Part shown: in pieces, positions 6,996 to 15,780 of the stretch | How the letters are laid out: each line of letters begins with the position of its first letter | How positions within the stretch are numbered: the first letter of the stretch is position 1 | Source: Duncaniella sp. | GTDB lineage: Bacteria; Bacteroidota; Bacteroidia; Bacteroidales; Muribaculaceae | Assembly: GCF_029054785.1 (NCBI RefSeq) | Contig: NZ_JAIDEN010000033.1 | Span: forward strand, 1 to 22,100 | DNA: 22,100 nucleotides | Direction of reading: 5' to 3' | Notes under the pieces: model-generated | Database searches by the model: none | The model's input: the letters and a program-made list of their open reading frames with translations, nothing else | What the model was told of the DNA's origin: nothing | Made by a program: the position numbers and the translations under genes

Positions 6996-8194
6996 AGCGC
7001 ATGGCCCATGCGCTGCTGCTTTGTCAGCATGTAGCGCAGATTGTAGGTGTTCGGAGCAATCTCGATTCCCACATTCTCTACCACTTCAAGGCCATAGCCT
7101 TCCAGACCGATACGCTTGACAGGATTATTGGTTATAAGGCGCATTTTCTCAATGCCGAGTTTACGCAGGATCTGTGCGCCTACGCCATAGTCGCGCTCGT
7201 CAGCCTTGTGACCGAGGTGGAGATTGGCGTCAACCGTGTCGAGGCCTTCTTCCTGAAGCTTGTAGGCTTTGATTTTTTCCATCAGGCCGATACCGCGGCC
7301 CTCCTGGTTGAGATAGACAATGGCGCCGCGGCCTTCTTTTTCAATCAGCTGCATGGCACGGTGAAGCTGCTCGCCGCAGTCACAGCGCATCGAGCCGAAA
7401 ATGTCGCCGGTAGCGCATGAAGAGTGCACCCTGACAAGCACCGGATCAGAGCCGCCGACATCGCCTTTGATCAGAGCGATGTGCTCCAGTCCGTTGCTCT
7501 TCTGACGGAAAGGAATGAGGCGGAAATGACCGTAGGCCGTAGGCATGTCAACTTCAACACCTTCCTCCACCAATGACTCCTTTTGCAGACGGTAAGCGAT
7601 CAGGTCGCGGATCGAGACCAGTTTCAGTCCCCACTCATCGGCCTTGACACGCAACTGCGGCAGGCGCGCCATTGTTCCGTCCTCATTGAGGATCTCGATC
7701 AGCGAGGCCGCAGGCTGAAGTCCGGCCAGACGCGCGAGGTCGATGGCCGCTTCCGTGTGGCCCGAACGGCGGAGCACTCCGGCATCCTGGGCATAGAGAG
7801 GATGGACGTGGCCGGGACGACCGAACATGTCGGGTGTCGAAGCCGGATCGGCAAGCGCACGGATCGTCGCCGCACGGTCATGGGCCGAAACGCCGGTTGT
7901 GCATCCCGGAAGCAAGTCGACCGTAACAGTAAAGGGAGTACCAAGCATAGAGGTGTTGTCATCGACCTGACGGTTGAGTCCAAGCTCACGGCAACGCGAC
8001 AGAGACAGCGGCGCACAGAGTTCGCCACGGGCGTTGGTGATCATGAAGTTGACATGATCAGCCGTCACCTTCTCGGCTGCAATTATCAGATCGCCTTCGT
8101 TCTCGCGATCTTCATCATCGACAACTACCACGAATTTGCCTTCACGGAAATCGGCAATCGCGTCTTCTATACGGTCTAACTTTATATTATCCAT
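6965..8194 (-). CDS. ribBA: Bifunctional DHBP synthase / GTP cyclohydrolase II
   Basis: Makes both precursors of riboflavin: the N-terminal half converts ribulose 5-phosphate to 3,4-dihydroxy-2-butanone 4-phosphate, and the C-terminal half opens GTP to the diaminopyrimidine precursor. The 409-aa protein has the RibB acidic motif DDEDRENEGDL (26-36), GRPGHVHPL (125-133) and RSGHTEAAIDLARL (143-156). Its RibA part has the zinc cysteines Cys260, Cys271 and Cys273 in HSSCATGDIFGSMRCDCGEQ, and NQEGRGIGL (296-304). The start is placed at the ATG at 8194, because upstream codons to 8281 give a non-conserved tail. Its last 31 bp overlap the end of znuC. It follows lptF by 95 bp. No FMN riboswitch is recognisable in that gap. 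Confidence 0.96.
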   Translation of the reverse strand: MDNIKLDRIEDAIADFREGKFVVVVDDEDRENEGDLIIAAEKVTADHVNFMITNARGELCAPLSLSRCRELGLNRQVDDNTSMLGTPFTVTVDLLPGCTTGVSAHDRAATIRALADPASTPDMFGRPGHVHPLYAQDAGVLRRSGHTEAAIDLARLAGLQPAASLIEILNEDGTMARLPQLRVKADEWGLKLVSIRDLIAYRLQKESLVEEGVEVDMPTAYGHFRLIPFRQKSNGLEHIALIKGDVGGSDPVLVRVHSSCATGDIFGSMRCDCGEQLHRAMQLIEKEGRGAIVYLNQEGRGIGLMEKIKAYKLQEEGLDTVDANLHLGHKADERDYGVGAQILRKLGIEKMRLITNNPVKRIGLEGYGLEVVENVGIEIAPNTYNLRYMLTKQQRMGHALHMDGPSSQS

Positions 8195-8289
8195 AATTTT
8201 ATACAGGTAATTTATACGTAACTTTTGAAAAGGTGATCGCATGAGTGAAGGTGTGGAGAGAGAGACACAGACAGACAACACCCCCGCTT

Positions 8290-10203
8290 TTATGAATTGC
8301 TTATGAGTTTTATAAGTTCATTTGTCACTTTGGTGACAGTCGCAAGCTCAACCCGCAGATCGGACTGGGTCTTGCGTCCGTACAACCACACCGGCACACC
8401 TACCGGGAAGAAGGCAATCATCAGACGTGACAGCCACAGCCTGCGCGAAGGCTGCTGGAACCAGAGACTGCGGAGAATCGGAAGATCCATGAGTTTGAGT
8501 ACCACGAGTTTCTCGCGAGAGTTAGAGAGATATTCGACCGTAGCCTCGATGTTGTCACGCAGACGATGAAGCTCGTCACGGTCATAGCCGCGAAGCCAGT
8601 AGTCGGCATAAGTCTGCTTCTCCGGATTACGCGAAAGATATTCGGCGACTTCGATTTTCAAAGCCTCAAGGCGCTGGACAGCCGCAAGCGGCTCCACTTC
8701 GGTCATCACAAGGTCTTTCATCTCGACGTGGCGCACCTCGCTGACGCCGAAGAACTTGCGGAAGAAGTTGAGATAGGCGTCCTTGTTGAACACAGCCGAG
8801 TCATTGACAGCCTTGTAAGTGAAGAATATACCAAGCGGCAGAAGGACGGCGGCACTGAGCCACATGCCTTCCCAGACTTCCCATTTTCCGTCACGGGCGA
8901 ATTTATAGCCCATGTTGTCAATAATATAATAGAAAATGAAGAGGAAGACCGAGATGACCAAGGGAGTTCCGAGACCACCCTTGCGGATGATGGCACCGAG
9001 CGGCGCACCGATAAAGAAGAAGATTACACAGGCGAAGGAGAGGGTGAATTTCTTCTGAAGTTCTATGGCGTGGCGACGGATGAGTTTCTGCTCGTCAGCC
9101 ATAGCATGGCTCTTGTATTTATATTCTTCCTGAATGCGTTCGGCCTTGGAGAGAGCCTGTGAGAGATAGTTGACACGCACGCCTGATGAAGATCCGCGGA
9201 AAACGGAGTCGACATCCACCGGGCGCGACAGAACCACATCCGGCTGCCGGACTTTAACCTGATTTCCCTCCTCGTCAGTGCGGATGCTGTAACGGCGAAG
9301 TCCCATGTAGGGATATTCGCGCAGTGCCGATCCGTAGATATCGCCGATCGAGTCCACACGATGGCCCATCGAGTCGATCGAAGCCTGGAGTTCGGCCATA
9401 TTTTTGCCGACATACTGGCTTCTCATACCCTGCTCGTCCATTCGGTTGAAGTTTGCGTCGAACTTCAGCATTATATCTTTCTGGCTGAAGGATTCGCGGC
9501 GATAAGGGACATTGCGCATGTTCGAGGCCCCGGCATCTTTGATATTCTCAAACGATTCGCCGTTCCAGAGCCTCAGGAAAAGATGAGTCTTGTCAGGAGT
9601 TATTGACATTTTGCCGGAGTCGGCCAGGATGATGGATGAGTTCTCGAATCCTTTGGAGACGTCATAGATCATCATCTCGTAAAGGACACCCGTCTCACGG
9701 TTCTTCTCCTGCACAAAAAGATTATAACCCGGAATCTGGTCATAGAAAACGCCCTCCGGGATTTCGAGTTCGGGCGACTTCTGCCTCATTGAGTAAAGCA
9801 GAGTCCACATTTTTGTCTGCGCGACCGGAAGGACATCGTTCTGAAAGAAAAACGCGCCTGTCGCGATCATGACCATCAGGACAATGAGCGGGGCCATCGT
9901 CCGCAGGAGCGATATGCCCGACGCCTTCATGGCCGTCAGCTCGAACTGCTCGCCAAGGTTGCCGAACGTCATCAGCGACGCGAGCAATATGGCCAGCGGC
10001 AGCGCCATCGGGATCATTGTCAGCGCCGCATAGAAGAAAAGTTCGGCAATGACATCGACTCCGAGACCCTTGCCGACAAGGTCGTCTATATAGCGCCACA
10101 GGAACTGCATCAGCACTATGAAGAGACAGATGCAGAACGTCATCATGAACAGAGGCACGAAGCTCTGAAGGATGAAGATGTCCATGCGCTTGATTCGTAA
10201 CAT
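8290..10203 (-). CDS. lptF: LptF-like LPS export permease (YjgP/YjgQ family)
   Basis: Second LptF/LptG permease in the window, the presumed partner of the 77-1147 gene in the LptB2FG transporter. At 637 aa it is the long form usual in Bacteroidota. The N-terminal membrane block (about 1-125) includes helices around FVPLFMMTFCICLFIVLMQF and ALTMIPMALPLAILLASLMT, followed by the conserved coupling region EQFELTAMKASGIS. A periplasmic domain spans about 130-370, and further helices near 385-470 contain FFFIGAPLGAIIRKGGLG. After the membrane part there is an extra soluble C-terminal region (about 480-600) and a last hydrophobic segment near 600-615. The extension is charged and of unknown role. 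It lies 138 bp after the second ompH gene and 95 bp before ribBA. Confidence 0.88.
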   Translation of the reverse strand: MLRIKRMDIFILQSFVPLFMMTFCICLFIVLMQFLWRYIDDLVGKGLGVDVIAELFFYAALTMIPMALPLAILLASLMTFGNLGEQFELTAMKASGISLLRTMAPLIVLMVMIATGAFFFQNDVLPVAQTKMWTLLYSMRQKSPELEIPEGVFYDQIPGYNLFVQEKNRETGVLYEMMIYDVSKGFENSSIILADSGKMSITPDKTHLFLRLWNGESFENIKDAGASNMRNVPYRRESFSQKDIMLKFDANFNRMDEQGMRSQYVGKNMAELQASIDSMGHRVDSIGDIYGSALREYPYMGLRRYSIRTDEEGNQVKVRQPDVVLSRPVDVDSVFRGSSSGVRVNYLSQALSKAERIQEEYKYKSHAMADEQKLIRRHAIELQKKFTLSFACVIFFFIGAPLGAIIRKGGLGTPLVISVFLFIFYYIIDNMGYKFARDGKWEVWEGMWLSAAVLLPLGIFFTYKAVNDSAVFNKDAYLNFFRKFFGVSEVRHVEMKDLVMTEVEPLAAVQRLEALKIEVAEYLSRNPEKQTYADYWLRGYDRDELHRLRDNIEATVEYLSNSREKLVVLKLMDLPILRSLWFQQPSRRLWLSRLMIAFFPVGVPVWLYGRKTQSDLRVELATVTKVTNELIKLISNS

Positions 10204-10255
10204 AGCAAGATGATGATTGATGTGTGGAGTTAACAGAGGGTGTCAATGGTGACGC

Positions 10256-10299
10256 CCGCCATGCGCCCTGCGTTTAGACTGCGTGAGGGAACATGGCGG
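10256..10299. repeat. Strong inverted repeat between ompH and lptF
   Basis: CCGCCATG (10256-10263) is the exact reverse complement of CATGGCGG (10292-10299). Inside, CCCT (10266-10269) pairs with AGGG (10286-10289) across a two-by-two internal loop, leaving a 16-nt loop. This gives 12 base pairs. No T-run follows on either strand, so it is not a standard intrinsic terminator; it may be an mRNA processing or stability element. Confidence 0.5.
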
Positions 10300-10341
10300 A
10301 CGACTGTATGGTTTATCCGAAAGATTGTGTCAGCACCGGGC

Positions 10342-10836
10342 TTATTTTATGCCGAGACGGGCTTTTACAAGAGGAGTGACATCGGTCACATCAGCGCCTG
10401 TGTAGAGCGACATGCCGTTCTCGAAGATGAATGTATAGTTGCCTTCGGCACCTACGCTCTGGATTGCCTTCATGACATTTTCCTGAATAGGAGCCATGAG
10501 CTGCTGCTGCTGACGGCGGAGGTCCTGATCAGCTGTTTCGCGGAATTTCTGGATCTTGGCGTCGAGTTCCTGCATTTCCTGCATGCGGCGCTCCTTGATT
10601 GTCTGGGGAGTGCTTTCGTCGAGGCCCTGGAATTCCTGATATTTCTTGTTGAATTCTTCCTGAAGTTTCGAAAATTCGTCCTGATACTTGTTGGAAGCAG
10701 CGGTCATCTGTTCCTGTACGGTCTTCATTTCGGGGAGTGATTCCATGAGATCAGCAGTGTTGACAATGCCGAATTTCTGTGCGAAAACGCTCATGGGAAG
10801 CGCAATCATGATTGCGAGCAAAAGTTTTTTGATCAT
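10342..10836 (-). CDS. OmpH/Skp family periplasmic chaperone, copy 2
   Basis: Skp-like chaperone predicted to hold unfolded outer-membrane proteins in the periplasm on their way to BamA. The 164-aa product has a cleavable signal peptide (cleavage after VFA, about residue 19) and the short first strand QKFGIVNTADLMESLP. A long charged, Gln/Glu-rich helical hairpin (about 35-120) forms the tentacle arms, and the C-terminal strands YTFIFENGMSLY complete the trimerisation body. Length and layout match Skp. It lies 122 bp after its paralogue, with its own -7 box in that gap, so it may be expressed both with and separately from bamA. Confidence 0.92.
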   Translation of the reverse strand: MIKKLLLAIMIALPMSVFAQKFGIVNTADLMESLPEMKTVQEQMTAASNKYQDEFSKLQEEFNKKYQEFQGLDESTPQTIKERRMQEMQELDAKIQKFRETADQDLRRQQQQLMAPIQENVMKAIQSVGAEGNYTFIFENGMSLYTGADVTDVTPLVKARLGIK

Positions 10837-10944
10837 CGTTTATTAGTGCGTTGAATTTATATTTTACAAGTTTGTTTACGTCAGACAGTCCCGGTTTTAA
10901 CGGATTTAGTTAAATTTAACCATATACAGCATACCGAAACGGTG

Positions 10945-10952
10945 CAAAGATA
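10945..10952 (-). promoter_or_regulatory. -7 box between the two ompH genes
   Basis: TATCTTTG on the minus strand, an exact TAnnTTTG match, 108 bp upstream of the second ompH ATG and just after the first ompH stop codon. No clear -33 element is seen. A perfect 12-bp palindrome GTTAAATTTAAC (10909-10920) lies downstream, within the predicted leader. Confidence 0.45.
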
Positions 10953-10958
10953 GGGATT

Positions 10959-11474
10959 TTATTTGGAATAACCTAACTTTTCAAGAACCTCGTTGGAGAC
11001 GTCGATACGCGGCGAGGCAAAGATTATATCCGCTGACGAGGCGCGGTCGAAGATGCACTGGTAGCCGCGCTCTTCGGAGACCTTCTTGACGGCATTGTAG
11101 ACATCGTCCTGGATCGGCTTCATCAGCGACTGGCGCTTCTTGTAGAGTTCGCCGTCGGGGCCGAAATACTTCTGACGCAGTTCAGCGGCCTGTTTTTCCT
11201 TGCCGACGATGGCTTCTTCCCTTTTCTTCTTCTGGTCATCGGTCAGAAAGACCATTTCGTTCTGATAGTTCTTGTAGAGCGCCTCGGCTTCTTTGGCCAC
11301 AGCCTCGACTTCTTTCTGCCAGCGCTGCGAGATCTGGTTGAGTTGCTCGTTGGCCATTTCATAGGCGGGAACATTCGAGAGGATGTAGTCCATGTCGACC
11401 AGGGCGAACTTCTGTGCGGAAGCCCCTGCGAAACATGCTGCGATCAGAGCCAATGTCAGAAATATTTTTTTCAT
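10959..11474 (-). CDS. OmpH/Skp family periplasmic chaperone, copy 1
   Basis: First of two adjacent Skp-like chaperones downstream of bamA. The 171-aa product has a signal peptide ending ASA-QKF (about residue 21), the conserved first strand QKFALVDMDYILSNVP, and a long Lys/Glu-rich coiled arm (about 40-130). The C-terminal ending RIDVSNEVLEKLGY is typical of the Bacteroidota version. The ATG at 11474 is chosen over a TTG two codons upstream because MKKIF gives a normal signal-peptide start. It is less similar to its neighbour than a recent duplicate would be, so the two are probably old paralogues with separate roles. Confidence 0.92.
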   Translation of the reverse strand: MKKIFLTLALIAACFAGASAQKFALVDMDYILSNVPAYEMANEQLNQISQRWQKEVEAVAKEAEALYKNYQNEMVFLTDDQKKKREEAIVGKEKQAAELRQKYFGPDGELYKKRQSLMKPIQDDVYNAVKKVSEERGYQCIFDRASSADIIFASPRIDVSNEVLEKLGYSK

Positions 11475-11504
11475 AAGCAAATGTTCTGTTTAGTGTTAGA
11501 GGGT

Positions 11505-11521
11505 TCATATATTATATATGA
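11505..11521. promoter_or_regulatory. AT-rich palindrome upstream of ompH
   Basis: TCATATA (11505-11511) and TATATGA (11515-11521) are exact inverted repeats around TTA, 31 bp upstream of the ompH ATG. It could be a transcription-factor site or a chance AT-rich palindrome. No TAnnTTTG box is adjacent. Confidence 0.25.
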
Positions 11522-11545
11522 CACTCCAGCGGTTGAAAAGTTTAA

Positions 11546-11582
11546 TCAGGCGCCCGGACCACTGAAAAGTCCGACCGCCTGA
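11546..11582 (-). terminator. Terminator-like hairpin after bamA
   Basis: On the minus strand TCAGGCG and GGAC pair with GTCC and CGCCTGA (7 bp, 3x3 internal loop, 4 bp, 9-nt loop), starting five bases after the bamA stop. The sequence after it is AT-rich (TTAAACTTTT) but has no clean U-run. It could be a partial terminator that reduces readthrough into ompH, or a stabilising 3' hairpin. Confidence 0.4.
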
Positions 11583-11587
11583 GTATG

Positions 11588-14203
11588 TTAGAATTCCTGT
11601 CCGAGGATGAAGTGGAAGTGGGAGCCGCCTTTGGTTCCGTAGACTTTGTCGAAACCGTAGGCCCAGTCAATACCCATCATACCGATCATAGGAAGATAGA
11701 TGCGGACACCGGCACCGGCACTGCGCTTGAGTTCAAAGGGCGAGAAGTTCTTGACCGAAGTCCAGGCGTTACCGCCTTCGATGAAGGTCAGACCGTAGAT
11801 GGTGGTTGTCGGCTGCAACATGAAGGGGAAGTGGAGCTCCATGCCGAAGCGGGTGTAGGCATAGCCGCCGCCGAGCTGATATGGGGTGAGCTGACCGTTG
11901 TCGTAACCGCGGAGGGCGATGGTCTCCTGTGCGTAGGTGTAGGATCCCGACATGCCGTCACCGCCGACATAGAATGTCTCGAACGGAGATTTGAGATACT
12001 TGTTGTAGCTTCCGAGCAGGCCGACATCGGCTCTGGTCATGAGCACGAGAGTATATTTGCTGTCGTAGTCGTTGAGCGGAGTGTAGGTGCGGGCCTTGAA
12101 ACGGAGTTTCCAGTATTCGATCCAGCGATACAGTTCCTTCTTTGCGGCTGTCGTGTTCTCCTCGGAGAGTTTCTTCCAGTCTTTGTTGCCGAAGAGCGAG
12201 ACGGGAGGAGTCATCTGGAGATTGAGCGAGAAGTTGGAGCCTGAACGGGTGTAGAGGGGGTTGTCAATCGAGTTGCGGGCCAGGGTCAGACCGATGGTGA
12301 GAGCGTTTGACGTACCGTTCTGCATGTAGTAGAGATATTCCCAGTTCTTGAGGTAATACCAGCTGTATCCCAGTTCCGCCTGGAAGGTGAAGTAGTCGTC
12401 AGGCCAGTTGAGACGCTTGCCGAATCCGACTGAAACGCCGATCATCTGGAGGAACTTGTTGGGGTCATAGGCATTTTCATAGGAATAGTTGTTGTCATAG
12501 CCGTAACCGGTGTTGTACAGACCGCTGTAACTGTAAAGATAGTTGTTCATGTAGTTGCGGTTGTAATATGAGGAGTTGACACCTGTCTGGCGGCTGTACC
12601 ATGCGGAGACAGAGAGCGAGTTGGGGCGCTTGCCTCCGAACCAGGGATCGAGGAAGGAGATGCTGTAAGCCTGATAGTAGCGGGCATTGGTCTGGGCGGA
12701 GATTGTCAGCTGCTGACCGTCGCCCTGCGGAACAAGACCTTTATAGCTGTTGGGGTAGAAGAGGTTCTTGATAGAGAAGTTGGTGAACTTGATAGCTACC
12801 TTTCCGATGATACCGGTCTGTCCCCAGCCCATCGAGAATTCAAACTGGTCGTTTGACTTGGACTCAAGATTGAAGAGGATGTCCACTGTGCCGTTCTCCT
12901 GGTTCGGCTCAGGACGGATGTCCATGTTTTCAGGGTTGAAGTGGCCTGTCTGGGCGATTTCACGGGCCGAACGCATGAGGTCGCTCTTGCTGAAAAGCTC
13001 GCCGGGCTTCACGCGGAGTTCTCGGCGGATCACCTTTTCATAGAGACGGTCGTTACCGTTGATGATCACGTTGTTGATTCGCGCCTGCGGACCTTCGACG
13101 ATGCGCATTTCAAGGTCGATGGAGTCACCGCGTACATTTTTCTCGATCGGAACGATGTCGAAGAAGAGGTAGCCGTTGTCCATGTAGGCGTTGGCGATGG
13201 CGTCGTCATCCTCGGTGGTGCGCTTCTTGAGCAACTTCTGGTTGTAGACGTCACCCTTCTCGATGCCCAGGAGGGCGGCGAGGTTTTCGGTAGGATAGAT
13301 GGTATTGCCGACCCAGGTGACATCATTGACGAAATACTGCTTGCCTTCGTCGACGTTGATATAGACATCGACGGTCTTTTCGTCATAGGGCACAACGGAA
13401 TCGGAGAGGATCACCGCGTCGCGGTAGCCTTTCTCGTTATATTTCTGGATGATGCGGTTGAGGTCATCCTCATAGTCTGTCTCCACGAATTTCTTCTGGC
13501 GGAAAAGGTTGAGCAGGTTGCCCTTCTCGTTGGTCTTCTTCATCACGCGCTGGAGCTGGCGGTCAGTGAGGACGTTGTTGCCGTCGATATAGATCTTGTG
13601 GACTTTGACTTTGTCGTTCTTGTTGATGTTGATGTCGACAATGACTTCATTCGGATGCGAGAGGTCATCCGTCAGGTTGATCTTCACAGCCGCGTTGCCG
13701 AAGCCTTTGTTGGAATAGTATTTCTTGATGATGCTTTCGGCTCGGTTGACGATGTTTTGGGTGATCTGGTTGCCTTTCATCAGCTGAAGAGCTTCTTCAA
13801 GATCCTGCTTTTCGCCCTTCTTCACACCATGATAGTTGATTTCGGAGATTCGGGGCTGCTGACGCAGGTTGAGCGTAAGATAAGCCTTGTTTCCGACCAC
13901 CTTGTCAACCGCGATCTGAACCTTTGAGAAAAGGCCCTGGCGCCAAAGGCGTTTTGACGCGTCGGTGATTTCCGCGCTCGGTATGGTGATCATGTCTCCG
14001 ACCTTAAGTCCGGTGTAGCCGATGACGATATAATCTTCATAGTTGTCGGCTCCCTTGACCTGAATGTCAGCGATCTCATAGGTCTTGGGCAGACCGGTGA
14101 AAAGAATGTCAGGATTATAGACCGTATCTGTGGGTGTCTGAGCGCAGACATTGGCAGTCAGAGCTGAAAGGAAGAGCAGGAATGTGATGAATCTAAAACG
14201 CAT
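11588..14203 (-). CDS. bamA: Outer-membrane protein assembly factor BamA
   Basis: Central component of the BAM complex that folds beta-barrel proteins into the outer membrane. The 871-aa protein has a signal peptide (cleavage near VCA, residue 21), a chain of POTRA domains over about residues 35-450 (the repeats include YIDGNNVLTDRQLQRVM and VTWVGNTIYPTENLAALLG), then a 16-strand barrel. The conserved lid-loop motif appears as LRGY near residues 764-767, and the chain ends in Phe (HFILGQEF), the usual C-terminal beta-signal. A Tyr/Asn-rich stretch at about 541-576 looks like an extended extracellular loop. The gene sits between uppS (44 bp upstream) and ompH (113 bp downstream), a conserved Bacteroidales order. 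Confidence 0.97.
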   Translation of the reverse strand: MRFRFITFLLFLSALTANVCAQTPTDTVYNPDILFTGLPKTYEIADIQVKGADNYEDYIVIGYTGLKVGDMITIPSAEITDASKRLWRQGLFSKVQIAVDKVVGNKAYLTLNLRQQPRISEINYHGVKKGEKQDLEEALQLMKGNQITQNIVNRAESIIKKYYSNKGFGNAAVKINLTDDLSHPNEVIVDININKNDKVKVHKIYIDGNNVLTDRQLQRVMKKTNEKGNLLNLFRQKKFVETDYEDDLNRIIQKYNEKGYRDAVILSDSVVPYDEKTVDVYINVDEGKQYFVNDVTWVGNTIYPTENLAALLGIEKGDVYNQKLLKKRTTEDDDAIANAYMDNGYLFFDIVPIEKNVRGDSIDLEMRIVEGPQARINNVIINGNDRLYEKVIRRELRVKPGELFSKSDLMRSAREIAQTGHFNPENMDIRPEPNQENGTVDILFNLESKSNDQFEFSMGWGQTGIIGKVAIKFTNFSIKNLFYPNSYKGLVPQGDGQQLTISAQTNARYYQAYSISFLDPWFGGKRPNSLSVSAWYSRQTGVNSSYYNRNYMNNYLYSYSGLYNTGYGYDNNYSYENAYDPNKFLQMIGVSVGFGKRLNWPDDYFTFQAELGYSWYYLKNWEYLYYMQNGTSNALTIGLTLARNSIDNPLYTRSGSNFSLNLQMTPPVSLFGNKDWKKLSEENTTAAKKELYRWIEYWKLRFKARTYTPLNDYDSKYTLVLMTRADVGLLGSYNKYLKSPFETFYVGGDGMSGSYTYAQETIALRGYDNGQLTPYQLGGGYAYTRFGMELHFPFMLQPTTTIYGLTFIEGGNAWTSVKNFSPFELKRSAGAGVRIYLPMIGMMGIDWAYGFDKVYGTKGGSHFHFILGQEF

Positions 14204-14247
14204 GATGTAAAAAACAACGTCTGTGATATGGGTGGAGGGAAGTTTCT

Positions 14248-14985
<738 letters not shown>

Positions 14986-15067
14986 ATTTTATATTGTAGG
15001 GGCCTGCGCTTTTCAGGCAGGACCTGATTGATTTATCTTTATTATTTCAAAAACTTCGGCGGTCAGT

Positions 15068-15766
15068 TCAGTCGATCCGGTGGCAGGTCACACAGCGCTC
15101 GCCGAATTCATAGCTGATCGAGAGCATCAGAGTCGAATACCAGTCGGTGTTCTTCAGAAACGAGCTTTTGATCTGATAGAGATCTTTCAGCTCACGGCTG
15201 TCGGCGTTGTCGCCTAATACCTTTGTCATTGTGAACTCCATTCCGAGGTTGACTCGCGGACGGAGTTTGAATTTGACACCGAAACCCATCGGGAGCGTCA
15301 TGGCCACGAAACTGTCACCGCCGCTGCGCGACATGGCCACTCCAAGTCCGAGCGAGAGATATGGGGAGACGCGGCTCAACTGCTTGTAGGATTCTCCGAT
15401 CCCGTAGTTGAAGAAGTTGAACTCGGCGCGTGCTCCAAGATCATAGATCCACGATTTGAATTCATAGACCTTTCCTTCGGGCAACACATTCTCCATATCG
15501 GCGGTCGATCCGCTCAGCAAGGCGGCGGTCAGCAGTCCTCTCAAGGCCCAGCGGCTGTTGATGAGATAGCGGAACGAGGCATTCATTCCTACTCCTGGAC
15601 GGGCAAACAGGTTGCTTTCGTTCGCGTCACCGAGATAGCCCGACATACCAAGTCCGGCACCGATGTCAAATTTATATTTCTCGACGCTCGCTTGCGTCTG
15701 AGCGGAAAGCCTGCCCGAAAAGGCCAGGCTTATGAACATTAGGGTGACTATGAGGAGAGACCGCAT
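15068..15766 (-). CDS. DUF6089-like outer-membrane beta-barrel protein
   Basis: A 232-aa predicted outer-membrane barrel of the kind found beside uppS-bamA in Bacteroidales; DUF6089 is my recollection of the family name. It has a signal peptide (cleavage near LSA, about residue 22) and then repeating amphipathic strands with glycine turns, such as KFDIGAGLGMSGYLGDAN near the start and SPYLSLGLGVAMS in the middle. The last strand is STLMLSISYEFG. The chain ends ERCVTCHRID, placing a CxxCH motif at the extreme C-terminus. The ATG at 15766 is preferred: it leaves 14 bp after the upstream gene and begins directly at the signal peptide, whereas the earlier start at 15826 would overlap that gene. 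Function unknown. Confidence 0.8.
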   Translation of the reverse strand: MRSLLIVTLMFISLAFSGRLSAQTQASVEKYKFDIGAGLGMSGYLGDANESNLFARPGVGMNASFRYLINSRWALRGLLTAALLSGSTADMENVLPEGKVYEFKSWIYDLGARAEFNFFNYGIGESYKQLSRVSPYLSLGLGVAMSRSGGDSFVAMTLPMGFGVKFKLRPRVNLGMEFTMTKVLGDNADSRELKDLYQIKSSFLKNTDWYSTLMLSISYEFGERCVTCHRID

Positions 15767-15780
15767 ATCCGCCACATTAA

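Noticed and set aside
8195..8281. N-terminal extension of RibBA to 8281
   Set aside because: The extra 29 residues do not resemble RibB, while the ATG at 8194 starts right at the conserved domain.
8195..8289. FMN riboswitch upstream of ribBA
   Set aside because: The 95-bp gap is too short and shows none of the conserved RFN element sequences.
10240..10740. 166-codon plus-strand ORF opposite ompH
   Set aside because: It is antisense to a clear Skp-family gene, and its Leu/Phe-rich composition is typical of reversed Lys/Glu/Gln codons.
12941..13927. 328-codon plus-strand ORF opposite bamA
   Set aside because: Its Val/Asp-rich translation is what the antisense of the POTRA-coding region would give; bamA is firmly supported.
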